Source: an uncultured Alphaproteobacteria bacterium (GTDB lineage: Bacteria > Pseudomonadota > Alphaproteobacteria > Rhodobacterales > Rhodobacteraceae). From it: a stretch of 64,000 bases of DNA. How positions within the stretch are numbered: the stretch's first letter is position 1; each line of letters begins with the position of its first letter. Positions 39,401 through 49,487 of this stretch are shown here, piece by piece. The notes beneath the pieces were generated by a model, which saw nothing but the letters and a program-made list of their open reading frames with translations, searched no databases and was not told the origin of the DNA. A program made the position numbers and the translations under genes. The DNA lies in contig CACJUU010000008.1 of the NCBI GenBank assembly GCA_902596605.1, positions 32,670 to 96,669 of the forward strand, read 5' to 3'.

Positions 39401-40225
39401 TTACTGCTCCTGGATTGATACTTCGTATATAAAATTCCAAAACTTTCCAGTTACAAAAATTCGGCCTTCAACTTTATCATAAGCTATCCCATTCAATACA
39501 TCTTCAGCTGCAGTTCTTTCACTTACTGATGAAAAATCAATCCATCTGACTAGTTCACCGGTAGCGCTATCAATACATGCTACTAAGTCAGATTTCCATA
39601 TATTCGCCCAAATCTCATTTCCAACAAACTCCAACTCATTAAGATTGTTCACAGGTAATCCATTATAGGTAATCGCTATTGACCTTATGACCCGAAAGGT
39701 ACTCGGATCACGAAATTTTAAAATGTTACTACCATCACTCATTACTAAATATTTGTTGTTACTAGTAAGCCCCCAACCCTCTCCATTATACGACAAAATT
39801 TTTATTATCTCGAAAGTAGTTTTATCGTATACGAACATAACTCCCGATTTCCAAGTTAGTTGGTAAAGCCTACCATTGAATAAAGTAAGTCCTTCAGCAA
39901 AAAACTTATCCTCCAATGATATTTTTTTTATCAATTTTTCAGAGTGCATATTATATTTTCTAAGACTTGAATTTCCATATAGACCGGTACTTTCATAAAA
40001 TATTCCTTTGTCTACAATAAAACCCTGAGTAAAAGCCTTACTATCATGGGGAATTTTTCTTATGATCTCAGGTATAACTGTTTCCTGAGCATAAGAATGA
40101 AAAACGTTAAGGAAAAAAACAAAAAAATACAGTATATAGACACGACTTTTTATTATCGATAAAAGTCTTGTAAAGAAGAAAAGAGCAGACAAAAACTTGC
40201 ATGTTGAGGTCATGTCCTTTAACAA
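39401..40225 (-). CDS. Glutaminyl-peptide cyclotransferase (glutamine cyclotransferase family)
   Basis: IIRKIPHDSKAFTQGFIVDKGIFYESTGLYGNSSLRKY, FFAEGLTLFNGRLYQLTWKSGVMFVYD, LNELEFVGNEIWANIW. Confidence 0.88.
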   Translation of the reverse strand: MLKDMTSTCKFLSALFFFTRLLSIIKSRVYILYFFVFFLNVFHSYAQETVIPEIIRKIPHDSKAFTQGFIVDKGIFYESTGLYGNSSLRKYNMHSEKLIKKISLEDKFFAEGLTLFNGRLYQLTWKSGVMFVYDKTTFEIIKILSYNGEGWGLTSNNKYLVMSDGSNILKFRDPSTFRVIRSIAITYNGLPVNNLNELEFVGNEIWANIWKSDLVACIDSATGELVRWIDFSSVSERTAAEDVLNGIAYDKVEGRIFVTGKFWNFIYEVSIQEQ

Positions 40226-40228
40226 ATA

Positions 40229-41446
40229 ATGTATTTTTTCGTTAAAAGGAATTTAAATATCGTGCAATTCGCATCAATAACAAAAAGAGTAGCAAAATTA
40301 GGCTCTGAAAAATGGAAGCCCCATTTGAAAGCAAAGAAGATGGCTGAAATTGATAGTGATGTAATTTTGTTGACCATAGGCCAGCCTGATATTTCAGTTT
40401 CAGACGAACTTGCCAACATTACGATCAAGGCCATTAAAGAAGGTAGAACAGGTTATTCCAACGGAAGAGGAGAACAAAACTTAGTTTCCAGCCTCGTAAA
40501 TAAGTATAATAACGAATGTGGGCTTAATATAACCGAAAATAATGTCTTGTGTTTCCCTGGCACTCAAACCTCACTTTTTGTATCGATTATGGGCCTAGTT
40601 AATGAAGGCGATGAGGTTCTTTTAGGAGATCCGCTATACGCTACCTATGAAGGCGTTGTAGCCGCTGCAGGCGGAACGATAAAAAGAATTGAACTAAAAA
40701 AAGAAAATAGTTTTCGAATGAACCCTAGTGACTTAGCCAACTCTATAACAAGCAAAAGCAAAGTTCTTCTTTTGAATAATCCACATAATCCATCTGGTGC
40801 ATTATTGACTAGAAAAGAAATAGAAGAAATTGTTAAAGTTTGTCTCCAAAACGATTTGTGGATAATCTCAGACGAAGTGTATGCATCCCTAATTTATGAT
40901 GTTGATAACAAAACGGAATTTTACTCACCACTAAATGTTCTAGACGCATTGCATCGTACTATTGTTGTCTCAAGTATATCGAAATCACATGCAGCGCCAG
41001 GGTTTAGAAGTGGGTGGCTGGTTGGGCCCAAAGACTTTTGCGATGCGGTTTTGCCTCTCTCTGAAACAATGCTATTTGGCAATCAACCATTCATAGCAGA
41101 TATGACAGCGTATGCACTGAAAAATGATTTTCATACTGCAAAAAAAATGAGGGATTCATATTATCATAGGGCCATAAATATTTATGAAGCTCTAAAAAAA
41201 ACAAATAGAGTGGAGCCAATAATGCCGCAGTCAGGAATGTTCCTACTTGCCGATATATCTAAAACAGGACTAAGTAGCGACGCTTTTGTTAAACAACTAC
41301 TAGAGGAAGAAAAATTAGCACTCATGCCAGGCGCATCATTTGGAGAAAATGCTCACCAGTTAGTACGCATAAGTTTAACGGTGCCTGATAAGATGATAAA
41401 CTTGTCTTGCGAAAGGCTAAAACGTTTTATAGACCGAATAATTTAG
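40229..41446 (+). CDS. Class I/II PLP-dependent aminotransferase
   Basis: LTIGQPDISVSDEL, NNPHNPSGALLTRKE, SISKSHAAPGFRSGWLVGP; start uncertain (could be internal). Confidence 0.88.
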   Translation: MYFFVKRNLNIVQFASITKRVAKLGSEKWKPHLKAKKMAEIDSDVILLTIGQPDISVSDELANITIKAIKEGRTGYSNGRGEQNLVSSLVNKYNNECGLNITENNVLCFPGTQTSLFVSIMGLVNEGDEVLLGDPLYATYEGVVAAAGGTIKRIELKKENSFRMNPSDLANSITSKSKVLLLNNPHNPSGALLTRKEIEEIVKVCLQNDLWIISDEVYASLIYDVDNKTEFYSPLNVLDALHRTIVVSSISKSHAAPGFRSGWLVGPKDFCDAVLPLSETMLFGNQPFIADMTAYALKNDFHTAKKMRDSYYHRAINIYEALKKTNRVEPIMPQSGMFLLADISKTGLSSDAFVKQLLEEEKLALMPGASFGENAHQLVRISLTVPDKMINLSCERLKRFIDRII

Positions 41447-41466
41447 ACTTTTTCTGGAGGTAGAAG

Positions 41467-42639
41467 CTATATTGCTTTTAACGCTCTTTCAATAGAAACT
41501 ACTAATTCATCTGGATCTTCAAGACCAACAGATACTCTGAAAAAGCCTTCGGATATACCAAGCTCTTTACGGGCACTTAGATTTAAGTATCTATGTGAAC
41601 TACTTCCGGGATGCGATATTGTAGTTCCAATATCTCCTAATGTGGGAGCAAATGCTATACCCTCTATATTTTCAATAAACTTATTTGCATCTTCCCTATT
41701 ATCACCGATTTCAAAACTTACCATATTGCAGCCATTTCCCTTTAAGAGTTGCTTTGCAAGTGATATATCAGGGTGCTCTGACATGGTGGGGTAAAGCACT
41801 TTTTTAACCTTGCCATTTTTCTTCAAGGCTTTGGCAAGGATTTCTGCATTTTTTTGAGCTTTTTCAAATCTTAATTCAAATGTAGCAAGACCTCTTTCAG
41901 CCAGCCAACAATCAAAAGGACTTGGAGTTGCACCAATTGAAACAGAAAAGTTGTAAATCGCCTCCATCTTGTTTTGATCTTTTGATGAAACATACCCTAA
42001 TGTGGTATCGGAGTGACCAGATAACAATTTAGTAATAGAATGAATAACAAAATCGGCGCCATACTCAAAAGGCTTCATGCATGCAGGTGTTGTAAATGTA
42101 TTATCAACAGCCAATAAAATATTGTTTCTTTTACATAAATTTGCGATACCCTCTACATCGGCAATCCTAAGTGTTGGGTTAGACACACACTCAATTAGGA
42201 TCATTTTTGTATTTTTTCTAATCTCACTTTTAACTGAGTCAATATTTGTTGGATCAGCAAACGACGTTTGAATTCCAAATCTAGGCAAATCTTCACGCAT
42301 CAGTCTCAATGTACGACCATATAATTGGCTGCCCCCTAAAACATGGTCTCCCAAAGACAAGGTACCCATAATAAGAGACGAAATGGCTGCCATTCCTGAA
42401 CTTACAACTAAACCGGTGGAACTCCCTTCAAGGTTATCAATCAAACGAGCTAAGATTTCTGCATTAGGATGCCCTTCTCTTGCGTACGTATAACCTTTTT
42501 GCTTGCCTTCATATTGTTCATCGAGTGCATTGGGAGATTGGGAAGCATAAACAACCGATGGCATAATAGGGGTTGCAACCTGCTCTGATATAGAATTTGG
42601 CACCCCGTTTGGCCTTATTATAGTGCGTTTCATTTTCAT
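41467..42639 (-). CDS. Cys/Met metabolism PLP enzyme (cystathionine gamma-synthase/gamma-lyase-like)
   Basis: YTYAREGHPNAEILARLIDNLEGSSTGLVVSSGMAAISSLI, DNTFTTP, HSITKLLSGHSDTTLG. Confidence 0.92.
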   Translation of the reverse strand: MKMKRTIIRPNGVPNSISEQVATPIMPSVVYASQSPNALDEQYEGKQKGYTYAREGHPNAEILARLIDNLEGSSTGLVVSSGMAAISSLIMGTLSLGDHVLGGSQLYGRTLRLMREDLPRFGIQTSFADPTNIDSVKSEIRKNTKMILIECVSNPTLRIADVEGIANLCKRNNILLAVDNTFTTPACMKPFEYGADFVIHSITKLLSGHSDTTLGYVSSKDQNKMEAIYNFSVSIGATPSPFDCWLAERGLATFELRFEKAQKNAEILAKALKKNGKVKKVLYPTMSEHPDISLAKQLLKGNGCNMVSFEIGDNREDANKFIENIEGIAFAPTLGDIGTTISHPGSSSHRYLNLSARKELGISEGFFRVSVGLEDPDELVVSIERALKAI

Positions 42640-42648
42640 TCTAAATTA

Positions 42649-43107
42649 TTAAGCTCCTGTAACCCTTAAGCATTTTAAACCCATCTCCTTCCACATTTCA
42701 ACAACCGTAATTTTATCTTCAAATACCAATACTGGATTAAATCCATCAAAAATCATTCTTTTATAAAGATCCCTTTTTACCATAAAATCTTTTCTGAAAT
42801 CACCTTGTGGTCTCATATATAAGCAACTATCTATATCAATATTTTTATTACCTTTTAATATTTTATTAATCTGTTCAATTGTTTTTTCTCTATAGTCCTC
42901 AACCCTACCAGTACAAAAAATTATTTGGTTTGTGTCATCTTTAAGCAAAGACTTCAACAAAGCACAAACTTCTTCGATCGGTCGATCTTTATCCATATTG
43001 CTATAAAAGTTTTTCCAGTCTTTGGGGTCCTGCAAAACAAACTTTACTCTATGCGAGATATCTAAAATAGTTCCATCAATATCAAAAATTATATCTATGG
43101 TTTTTAT
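42649..43107 (-). CDS. HAD phosphatase of PNKP type (polynucleotide kinase 3'-phosphatase-like)
   Basis: Extended frame reads IKTIDIIFDIDGTILDISHRVKFVLQDPKDWKNFYSNMDKDRPIEEV; DxDGT nucleophile lies upstream of the first canonical start (TTG, 43035); ATA at 43107 or 43098 proposed. Confidence 0.7.
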   Translation of the reverse strand: MKTIDIIFDIDGTILDISHRVKFVLQDPKDWKNFYSNMDKDRPIEEVCALLKSLLKDDTNQIIFCTGRVEDYREKTIEQINKILKGNKNIDIDSCLYMRPQGDFRKDFMVKRDLYKRMIFDGFNPVLVFEDKITVVEMWKEMGLKCLRVTGA

Positions 43108-43113
43108 CCAGTA

Positions 43114-43767
43114 TTATGGTTTCTTTGCCTTAAAAGGTTTTTTTCTTCGGGGAAAGCATGTCTTGCATATCTCGCATACAGTTCCATCACAACCCCTTGC
43201 TGTGCAGTGAGACCTGCCATAAAAAATTATCTGTAGGTGTAATTTGTTCCACCTTTCTTCAGGGAAAAGCTTTTTTAAATCTTTTTCAGTTTGCGTTACG
43301 TTTTTTCCATTGGTTAAGCCCCAACGCTGTGCGAGTCTATGAATATGTGTATCAACTGGAAAAGCTGGGTACCCAAATCCCTGAGACATTACTACACTTG
43401 CAGTTTTATGTCCCACGCCAGGCAGTCGCTCGAGATCTTCAAAGTTTGAGGGAACCAGACCCTGATGTTTTTCAATAATCATGATAGACAATTTAGAGAT
43501 ATTTGCAGATTTTTGTGGTGCAAGACCACATGGCCTTATGATTTCATAAATTTTTTCTGTTTGTAATTTACTCATAGCCAACGGATTGTCTGCAAGCGAG
43601 AAAAGGTGTGGGGTAACCTGATTAACCCTCTCATCAGTACACTGTGCACTAAGCAAAACGGCAATAAGTAGTTCAAATTTACTCTTATGATTCAGAGGCA
43701 CTGGTGTCTCGGGATAAATTTCATCCAACCGGTCCACCACATAGGCTGCTCTATCAATCTTTTTCAA
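43114..43767 (-). CDS. nth: Endonuclease III
   Basis: LLIAVLLSAQCTDERVNQVTPHLF, LPGVGHKTASVVMSQGF, VDTHIHRLAQRWGL, C-terminal 4Fe-4S cysteines (CTARGCDGTVCEICKTC). Confidence 0.95.
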   Translation of the reverse strand: MKKIDRAAYVVDRLDEIYPETPVPLNHKSKFELLIAVLLSAQCTDERVNQVTPHLFSLADNPLAMSKLQTEKIYEIIRPCGLAPQKSANISKLSIMIIEKHQGLVPSNFEDLERLPGVGHKTASVVMSQGFGYPAFPVDTHIHRLAQRWGLTNGKNVTQTEKDLKKLFPEERWNKLHLQIIFYGRSHCTARGCDGTVCEICKTCFPRRKKPFKAKKP

Positions 43768-43854
43768 GTCACTAACCTTTCAAATTAGCCAAACGTTCAA
43801 TTTTCACACATTTTCCTTTTTTGCAGCAAAGAACTATGGAATATTGGTACTGTT

Positions 43855-44511
43855 ATGAGCAAGACAGAAAAAAATGCGATGGATCTTCTTAAGGGAGCTT
43901 ACAACCTAATAACTCCAGATGACAACAAGAAATACTATGAAGGTTTTGCACCTTTCTACGACAGCGTTTTTGTAAAAGATCTAGGTTACACTTACCCTAC
44001 TGTAGTGGCAAATCTTCTAGTTGAAAAGTTTACAATAGATGGACCTATCTGTGATATCGGCTGTGGCACTGGATTAGTTGCAAATGAAATTAAAAAGAAA
44101 GCTACAAATGCTGTCATAGACGGAGTTGATATATCACAAGATATGATACAAATATCTAGAGAAAAAAACTTATATCGAAATTTGCTTGAACTTAATCTTG
44201 AAGACCCTCTTGACTCATTATTACAAGATTATTCAGCTGTAGTAAGCGCGGGGACATTTACACACGGGCACCTGGGTTCAGAAACACTGAAGCGCTTAAT
44301 TTCTCATTTTAATTCAGGCACCAAATTTGTAATTGGAATTAATTTTGACCACTACCATTCAAAAGGCTTTGAAAAACAGTTCAAAGCTCTTAACGAAAGC
44401 AATATTATTGATTGCTTTGAGCTAAATGAAGTCAAGGTCTATAATAAAGAAAATAAGAATCTTAATATAAAAAATGGTAAAGCCTGTGTTGGTTTGTTTT
44501 CCAAATCTTGA
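43855..44511 (+). CDS. Class I SAM-dependent methyltransferase
   Basis: GPICDIGCGTGLVANEIKKK motif I. Confidence 0.87.
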   Translation: MSKTEKNAMDLLKGAYNLITPDDNKKYYEGFAPFYDSVFVKDLGYTYPTVVANLLVEKFTIDGPICDIGCGTGLVANEIKKKATNAVIDGVDISQDMIQISREKNLYRNLLELNLEDPLDSLLQDYSAVVSAGTFTHGHLGSETLKRLISHFNSGTKFVIGINFDHYHSKGFEKQFKALNESNIIDCFELNEVKVYNKENKNLNIKNGKACVGLFSKS

Positions 44512-44661
44512 TTAAAAGCTATTTACATTAATTGATATAGTGGAAGCGTATTACTTCTGTTTGAACCATAAAATCTTTTACATACTAATTTTTGTTATCT
44601 TGTTTTAGAGTAAAGATTATAATAAATATACGTCACGAACAAAACTATGTAGGCATTAAAA

Positions 44662-46512
44662 ATGAGAAACTCAAAAACAGTATTAATTGATAAAAATCCG
44701 GGAAGAAATTCTCAAACTTTTGGAATTGCAAGAGAACTGGGAACAGATGTTGACCTAATACATGAACCCTCGGTTGGTGTTGTTGGAAACAAGGGTGACT
44801 CGCAATGCTACATAGGTGTTTCAAGCAAAGTAGAAAAAATTCACGAGATTTTAAAGAATAGAATAGGAACAGATCCAGAGAAATTATCAATGAGGTTAGT
44901 GCAACCCGAGTTTACCATAGCTACTTCAGATGGAATACGCAATGGAACTAAGGAAATGAGATATTCCTTAATTGGAAGAGAAGTAACAAATGATTCAATG
45001 TGTGAACACTTAAGCGCTTCAGGATTAGAAGGAGTTATTGCAGTAGTAGCGTGTGACAAACCACCAGTAGGAACACTCGCTGCAGTTTTAGAACATAACA
45101 GACCAGCTATTATCATGTCAGACGGATCTATACGACCAGGGAAAGACTCAAAAACTGGTGAGCCTATTGATATAATTTCCAGTTACCAAATTGCTGGCAA
45201 TCCAGATGAAGAGTTTAAAAAACGAATTGCGTTAGAAGCGTGCCCAGGATTTGGGAGTTGCGGAGGAATGTTCACCTATAATACCATGCAAACATTTATT
45301 GGTGTCGTAGGCATGCAGCCTTTGCACATGGTATCTCCTGCATCACAGGACAGCAGAAGACTTGATGAATTTCCACAACAGCTTGTTGAGTTTCTTGAAA
45401 AAATGATTGAAAAAAACATTACTCCTAGAGATATCGTAACAAGAGAGTCAATTAGAAATGCCATAATTGTTTCCATGGCTGTTGGAGGCTCAACAAATGT
45501 AATGCTACATGCTCCAGAGATCGCCAGAGCTGCAGGCTACAAAAATTTTTCTCAAGACATTATGAGTTCAGAAGAATTTAACCATTTATCAAAAAATGTT
45601 GTGCCAGTTATTGTAGACGCCAGACCTTTTGGGAAATATTCGATGGTGGATATTGACACGAAGGGAGGCGTACAAGTTATAGTTAAAAACCTTATGGAAG
45701 CAGGCTTGTTGAATGGAGATACCATGACCTGCACAGGTGAAACCCTTTCTGAACAAATTAAAAGATTGTCGCCACCTAATCCAGATAATAAGGTAATATA
45801 TAGTGTTTCATCACCCTATAAACCGACCGGTGGACTGCGTGTCTTGGGTGGGAATTTGTCTCCTGAATATAGCTCAATTTTAAAACTTGCTGGAGTAGAA
45901 GGAGGGCTTGAAAATAATGTATTTAAAGGACAGGCTAAAATATTTGATGGAGAACAAGCTTTATTAGATACCTTGGACAAAAGGCCAGAGGTTTTTGAAA
46001 ACTTTGATATGATAGTTGTCAGATATGAGGGACCAGTAGGAGGACCTGGAATGCCTGAAATGCTGGACTCAACTTCACGAATAACAACACTTTGTAGAGA
46101 AAAAAACATCGTAGTTGCACTTATGACGGATGGCCGCTTTTCGGGTGGCTCAGTTGGTTTAGTAATTGGGCATGTAGGTCCCGAAGCAGCAGTGGGAGGC
46201 CCAATCGCGCTCATTGAAGAAGGTGATCAAATAATCGTTGATCTAAATAAGAATGAAATTAATTGTGTTGAACTTGAAAACAAAAATACCTACGACGAGA
46301 GAATGAAAGATTGGCATAGAAAAGTGAATGAAAACAATGGCATCCATCCCGCTGTTGGAAATGCTGATACGCGTTTGTTGCATAAGATGAGGTATTCAGC
46401 TGTTTCTGCTGTATTTGGAGCGGGAATGCATCCGGAACGAAAGATCTTTGTTACTGATCCAAGAGAAGGAGTGAAATCTTCGTTCACTCCTCAAAATAAG
46501 TTTAGAACATAG
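44662..46512 (+). CDS. IlvD/Edd family dehydratase
   Basis: CDKPPVGTLAAVL, ACPGFGSCGGMFTYNTMQ, MAVGGSTNVMLHAPEIAR, TDGRFSGGSVGLVIGHVGPEAAVGGPIALIEEGD. Confidence 0.9.
   Translation: MRNSKTVLIDKNPGRNSQTFGIARELGTDVDLIHEPSVGVVGNKGDSQCYIGVSSKVEKIHEILKNRIGTDPEKLSMRLVQPEFTIATSDGIRNGTKEMRYSLIGREVTNDSMCEHLSASGLEGVIAVVACDKPPVGTLAAVLEHNRPAIIMSDGSIRPGKDSKTGEPIDIISSYQIAGNPDEEFKKRIALEACPGFGSCGGMFTYNTMQTFIGVVGMQPLHMVSPASQDSRRLDEFPQQLVEFLEKMIEKNITPRDIVTRESIRNAIIVSMAVGGSTNVMLHAPEIARAAGYKNFSQDIMSSEEFNHLSKNVVPVIVDARPFGKYSMVDIDTKGGVQVIVKNLMEAGLLNGDTMTCTGETLSEQIKRLSPPNPDNKVIYSVSSPYKPTGGLRVLGGNLSPEYSSILKLAGVEGGLENNVFKGQAKIFDGEQALLDTLDKRPEVFENFDMIVVRYEGPVGGPGMPEMLDSTSRITTLCREKNIVVALMTDGRFSGGSVGLVIGHVGPEAAVGGPIALIEEGDQIIVDLNKNEINCVELENKNTYDERMKDWHRKVNENNGIHPAVGNADTRLLHKMRYSAVSAVFGAGMHPERKIFVTDPREGVKSSFTPQNKFRT
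46467..46491. repeat. 9-bp perfect inverted repeat, 7-nt loop, at the 3' end of the IlvD/Edd gene between convergent genes
   Basis: AGGAGTGAA-atcttcg-TTCACTCCT read directly. Confidence 0.85.
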
Positions 46513-47722
46513 AATAATCTACAGATTGATCTTTGTTTAATGTATTTTTTACTTCAGGTAGAGAATATTTCAAACCGGACGCGCAATTAAATAGGACAAC
46601 ACGATCATTATTTGAAACCAGCCCTTCGCTTAAAGATTTTTCAAATGCGGCGAGAGTAGCTGCTCCTTCTGGACATAATAAAGTTCCTTCGGTTTTCGAG
46701 ACGAAATCTCTTGCTTCTACAATCTCATTATCACTTACGGAAATTGCAAAGCCGTTACTTTCATTAACAGCTCTGATTATCAAAAAGTCTCCCACGGCAA
46801 CTGGCACCCGTATCCCTGCTGCTATGGTATTAGCATTTTCCCATAACTCCGCGGTCTCTTTGCCTTGCCGCCATGCATCGACAATCGGAGCACACCCGTC
46901 AGCTTGTACTGCCACCATACGAGGCAATTTTTTTCCAACCCATCCTAGCTTTTGTAGCTCTGAAAACGCTTTCCACATCCCTATTAAACCAGTTCCACCT
47001 CCAGTTGGGTAAAAAATAACATCTGGCAACTCCCAGTTTAGTTGCTCAGCTAACTCTAAACCCATTGTCTTCTTGCCTTCAATGCGATACGGCTCCTTCA
47101 AAGTTGAAACGTCAAACCACCCTACTTCATCCTTGCCCTCACGTACTATTTTTCCACAATCATTGATAAGACCATTGACTTTAAAGATTTCAGCTCCAAG
47201 TCGACTTATTTCTCTGATATTTATCTCAGGAGTGTCGTCTGGGCAGAATACCGTACATTTTATTCCAGCCTTTGCTCCGTAGGCTGCCATCGCAGCTCCG
47301 GCATTACCATTCGATGGAATTGCCAAATGACGTATGCCAAATTGTTTTGCCATTGATACAGCAACACCTAAGCCACGTGCTTTAAAAGAAGAAGTAGGTA
47401 GTAAGCCTTCGTCTTTAACCAATAAATCTTTCTTTTGATTTAGTTTTTTGGCTACATTATCAAGTGAGAGCAAAGGAGTTAAAACCTCTCCCAGTGATAT
47501 TATGTTTGATGTCTCAACCGGCAACAGAAATGAATAACGCCAAAAACCGTTTTTATCCGTTTTTTTTATGTAGTCCTTTGAAAACAATTCTTTAATTTTC
47601 TCCAGATCATATCGAACTAACAATGGTTTTCCTTTATCCGACAAACCATGAACGAGATCTTTTTCATACCGTTCACCAGAAATGGAGCATTCAAGATGTG
47701 TAACAAAAGTGTTTTTTTTCAT
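46502..47722 (-). CDS. Threonine synthase-like PLP enzyme
   Basis: KDEGLLPTSSFKARGLGVAVSMA, PSNGNAGAAMAAYGAKAG, YPTGGGTGLIGMWKAF. Confidence 0.88.
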   Translation of the reverse strand: MKKNTFVTHLECSISGERYEKDLVHGLSDKGKPLLVRYDLEKIKELFSKDYIKKTDKNGFWRYSFLLPVETSNIISLGEVLTPLLSLDNVAKKLNQKKDLLVKDEGLLPTSSFKARGLGVAVSMAKQFGIRHLAIPSNGNAGAAMAAYGAKAGIKCTVFCPDDTPEINIREISRLGAEIFKVNGLINDCGKIVREGKDEVGWFDVSTLKEPYRIEGKKTMGLELAEQLNWELPDVIFYPTGGGTGLIGMWKAFSELQKLGWVGKKLPRMVAVQADGCAPIVDAWRQGKETAELWENANTIAAGIRVPVAVGDFLIIRAVNESNGFAISVSDNEIVEARDFVSKTEGTLLCPEGAATLAAFEKSLSEGLVSNNDRVVLFNCASGLKYSLPEVKNTLNKDQSVDYSMF

Positions 47723-47761
47723 ATAATTAAATAGAAAACATAAAGTGGATAGAAAAATTTT

Positions 47762-48721
47762 TTAATTTTCTTGAGCTTGAATATTATCAATTGCAGTCTT
47801 TATTTGAGTATATTCTTGCTGTGTAAGTTTTTCCTTATCTATTAAAATATTGTAACCGTTTCCAGTTAAGGTAATAATTTGGTTATTTTCTACTTTGGTA
47901 TCTCGATCGAGCTCATAATATTTTATTTTTCTTAAGTATCCTTTTACGTCTATCTCTTTTGGGTCATGAAATTTGAAGAAAGAATTCACCAAAAGATATG
48001 TCTCTTCTGATATACAAATAGAGCCCGAGTTTGCAACACTCTCAAGTCTGGAGGCAAGATTAACAGTTCCACCAACAGCTGTATAATCTAATCTTTCATT
48101 GCTCCCAAAGTTGCCAACAGTGCAATACCCTGTATTAATACCAATCCGTATTTCAAGATCATTTCTCAATGAAAAGTTTTTTCCCCAGGAACCTTTTAGT
48201 TCATCCATTTTTTCAAGCATCTCAACAGCCATTTCAACACAAAGCTTAGCATCTTCTTCTGGCCCCTTTGTTGTTGGGTCTCCAAAGAAAATCATAATAG
48301 AGTCACCAATAAACTTGTCTATAGTACCACCATATTTGAGAGCAATAATAGACATTTCGTTTAGATAAAAATTGATTAAGCTTGTGATTTCCTCAGACTC
48401 CAATTCATCTGAAATACTTGTAAAGCCTACGATATCAGAGAAAAAAAGAGTCAATTTTTTACGAGAACTTGTTACCTCTGCACTTTGCTTTCCACTGAAA
48501 ATCTGTTCATGGATCTGAGGAGATAGATACTTAGCTAATTTGCCAGAAATTCCTTCCAATTCTTCTGATTTTTTTAAAGCTTCTTCTTTTGCCTGATCAG
48601 CAATTTTCTTTTGTGCCTCAAGCTGAGTTGAAAGAGATTTTCGTAAATTAGCCTCAAGCTTTAACTTAGAAAGCTCTCGCTTTAATTGGGTCAATTCCTC
48701 TTCGGGACTCAAATCATTCAT
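47762..48721 (-). CDS. Class III adenylate/guanylate cyclase with N-terminal coiled coil
   Basis: LTLFFSDIVGFTSISDELESEEIT, GGTIDKFIGDSIMIFFGDP, LDYTAVGGTVNLASRLE. Confidence 0.93.
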   Translation of the reverse strand: MNDLSPEEELTQLKRELSKLKLEANLRKSLSTQLEAQKKIADQAKEEALKKSEELEGISGKLAKYLSPQIHEQIFSGKQSAEVTSSRKKLTLFFSDIVGFTSISDELESEEITSLINFYLNEMSIIALKYGGTIDKFIGDSIMIFFGDPTTKGPEEDAKLCVEMAVEMLEKMDELKGSWGKNFSLRNDLEIRIGINTGYCTVGNFGSNERLDYTAVGGTVNLASRLESVANSGSICISEETYLLVNSFFKFHDPKEIDVKGYLRKIKYYELDRDTKVENNQIITLTGNGYNILIDKEKLTQQEYTQIKTAIDNIQAQEN

Positions 48722-48728
48722 CTAGAGA

Positions 48729-48920
48729 TTAACCCTTACAATCCATGTCAGCACCACAACAAGTGGGTGACTTTATCTTTCCATGGCCATTTGGACAGAC
48801 TGACACTTGTATTTTTTTTTCTTCATCACTGGTAACAAAGTCATTCTCTAGCGCAGTTTCACATTTAGCACAAAAAGCATTTACTGCCATTCCACATTTA
48901 GCACATTCATAAGTTGCCAT
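48729..48920 (-). CDS. Small Cys-rich zinc-ribbon protein
   Basis: YECAKCGMAVNAFCAKCETALE...CPNGHGKIKSPTCCGADMDC. Confidence 0.7.
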   Translation of the reverse strand: MATYECAKCGMAVNAFCAKCETALENDFVTSDEEKKIQVSVCPNGHGKIKSPTCCGADMDCKG

Positions 48921-49083
48921 AATTTTAATACCCTATAAAGCTAACACTATAATAACTTTAGTTCTTTTGGCTTTTCAAAGTCAAGGTCTCAGAAATGTCG
49001 TCATGTCGAAGTTTATTTAATTTCATGCAAGTTGTTATTACGATATCATAATCAAGCTAATGATAACTAATAAGGCTTACCAA

Positions 49084-49473
49084 ATGACGATTACCTTCCT
49101 TGATCCATCCAACGCACCAAAACCTGCTGCTAATTACTCAAATGTCGCTATTATACCGGCAGAAAAAAAATTGTTATCAATATCTGGACAAATTGGAAAC
49201 GATATGGAGGGTAATGTTGCAGAAGGTCTAGAGGATCAATATCGATTAGCATTACAAAACATAAATTTGATTGTTGAATCACAAGGTGGCACGAAAGAAG
49301 ATATAGCAAAAATCACTGTTTTCATGACCGATGAACCTGACTGGGTAAAGATTAAGTCTGCTGCCAATGAATTTTTAGCTTCGCCAAGACCCTCAATGTC
49401 ATTTATTTATGTAAAAGGACTTTTCAGAGCAGATATAAAAGTAGAGATTGAAGCCTTGGCTGCCGTTGACTAG
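49084..49473 (+). CDS. RidA family protein
   Basis: Rid-fold sequence LLSISGQIGNDMEGNVAEGLEDQYRLALQNINLIVESQGGTKEDIAKITVFMTD...; ATG at 49084 or upstream 49060. Confidence 0.85.
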   Translation: MTITFLDPSNAPKPAANYSNVAIIPAEKKLLSISGQIGNDMEGNVAEGLEDQYRLALQNINLIVESQGGTKEDIAKITVFMTDEPDWVKIKSAANEFLASPRPSMSFIYVKGLFRADIKVEIEALAAVD

Positions 49474-49487
49474 AAAGGATTATTCAA

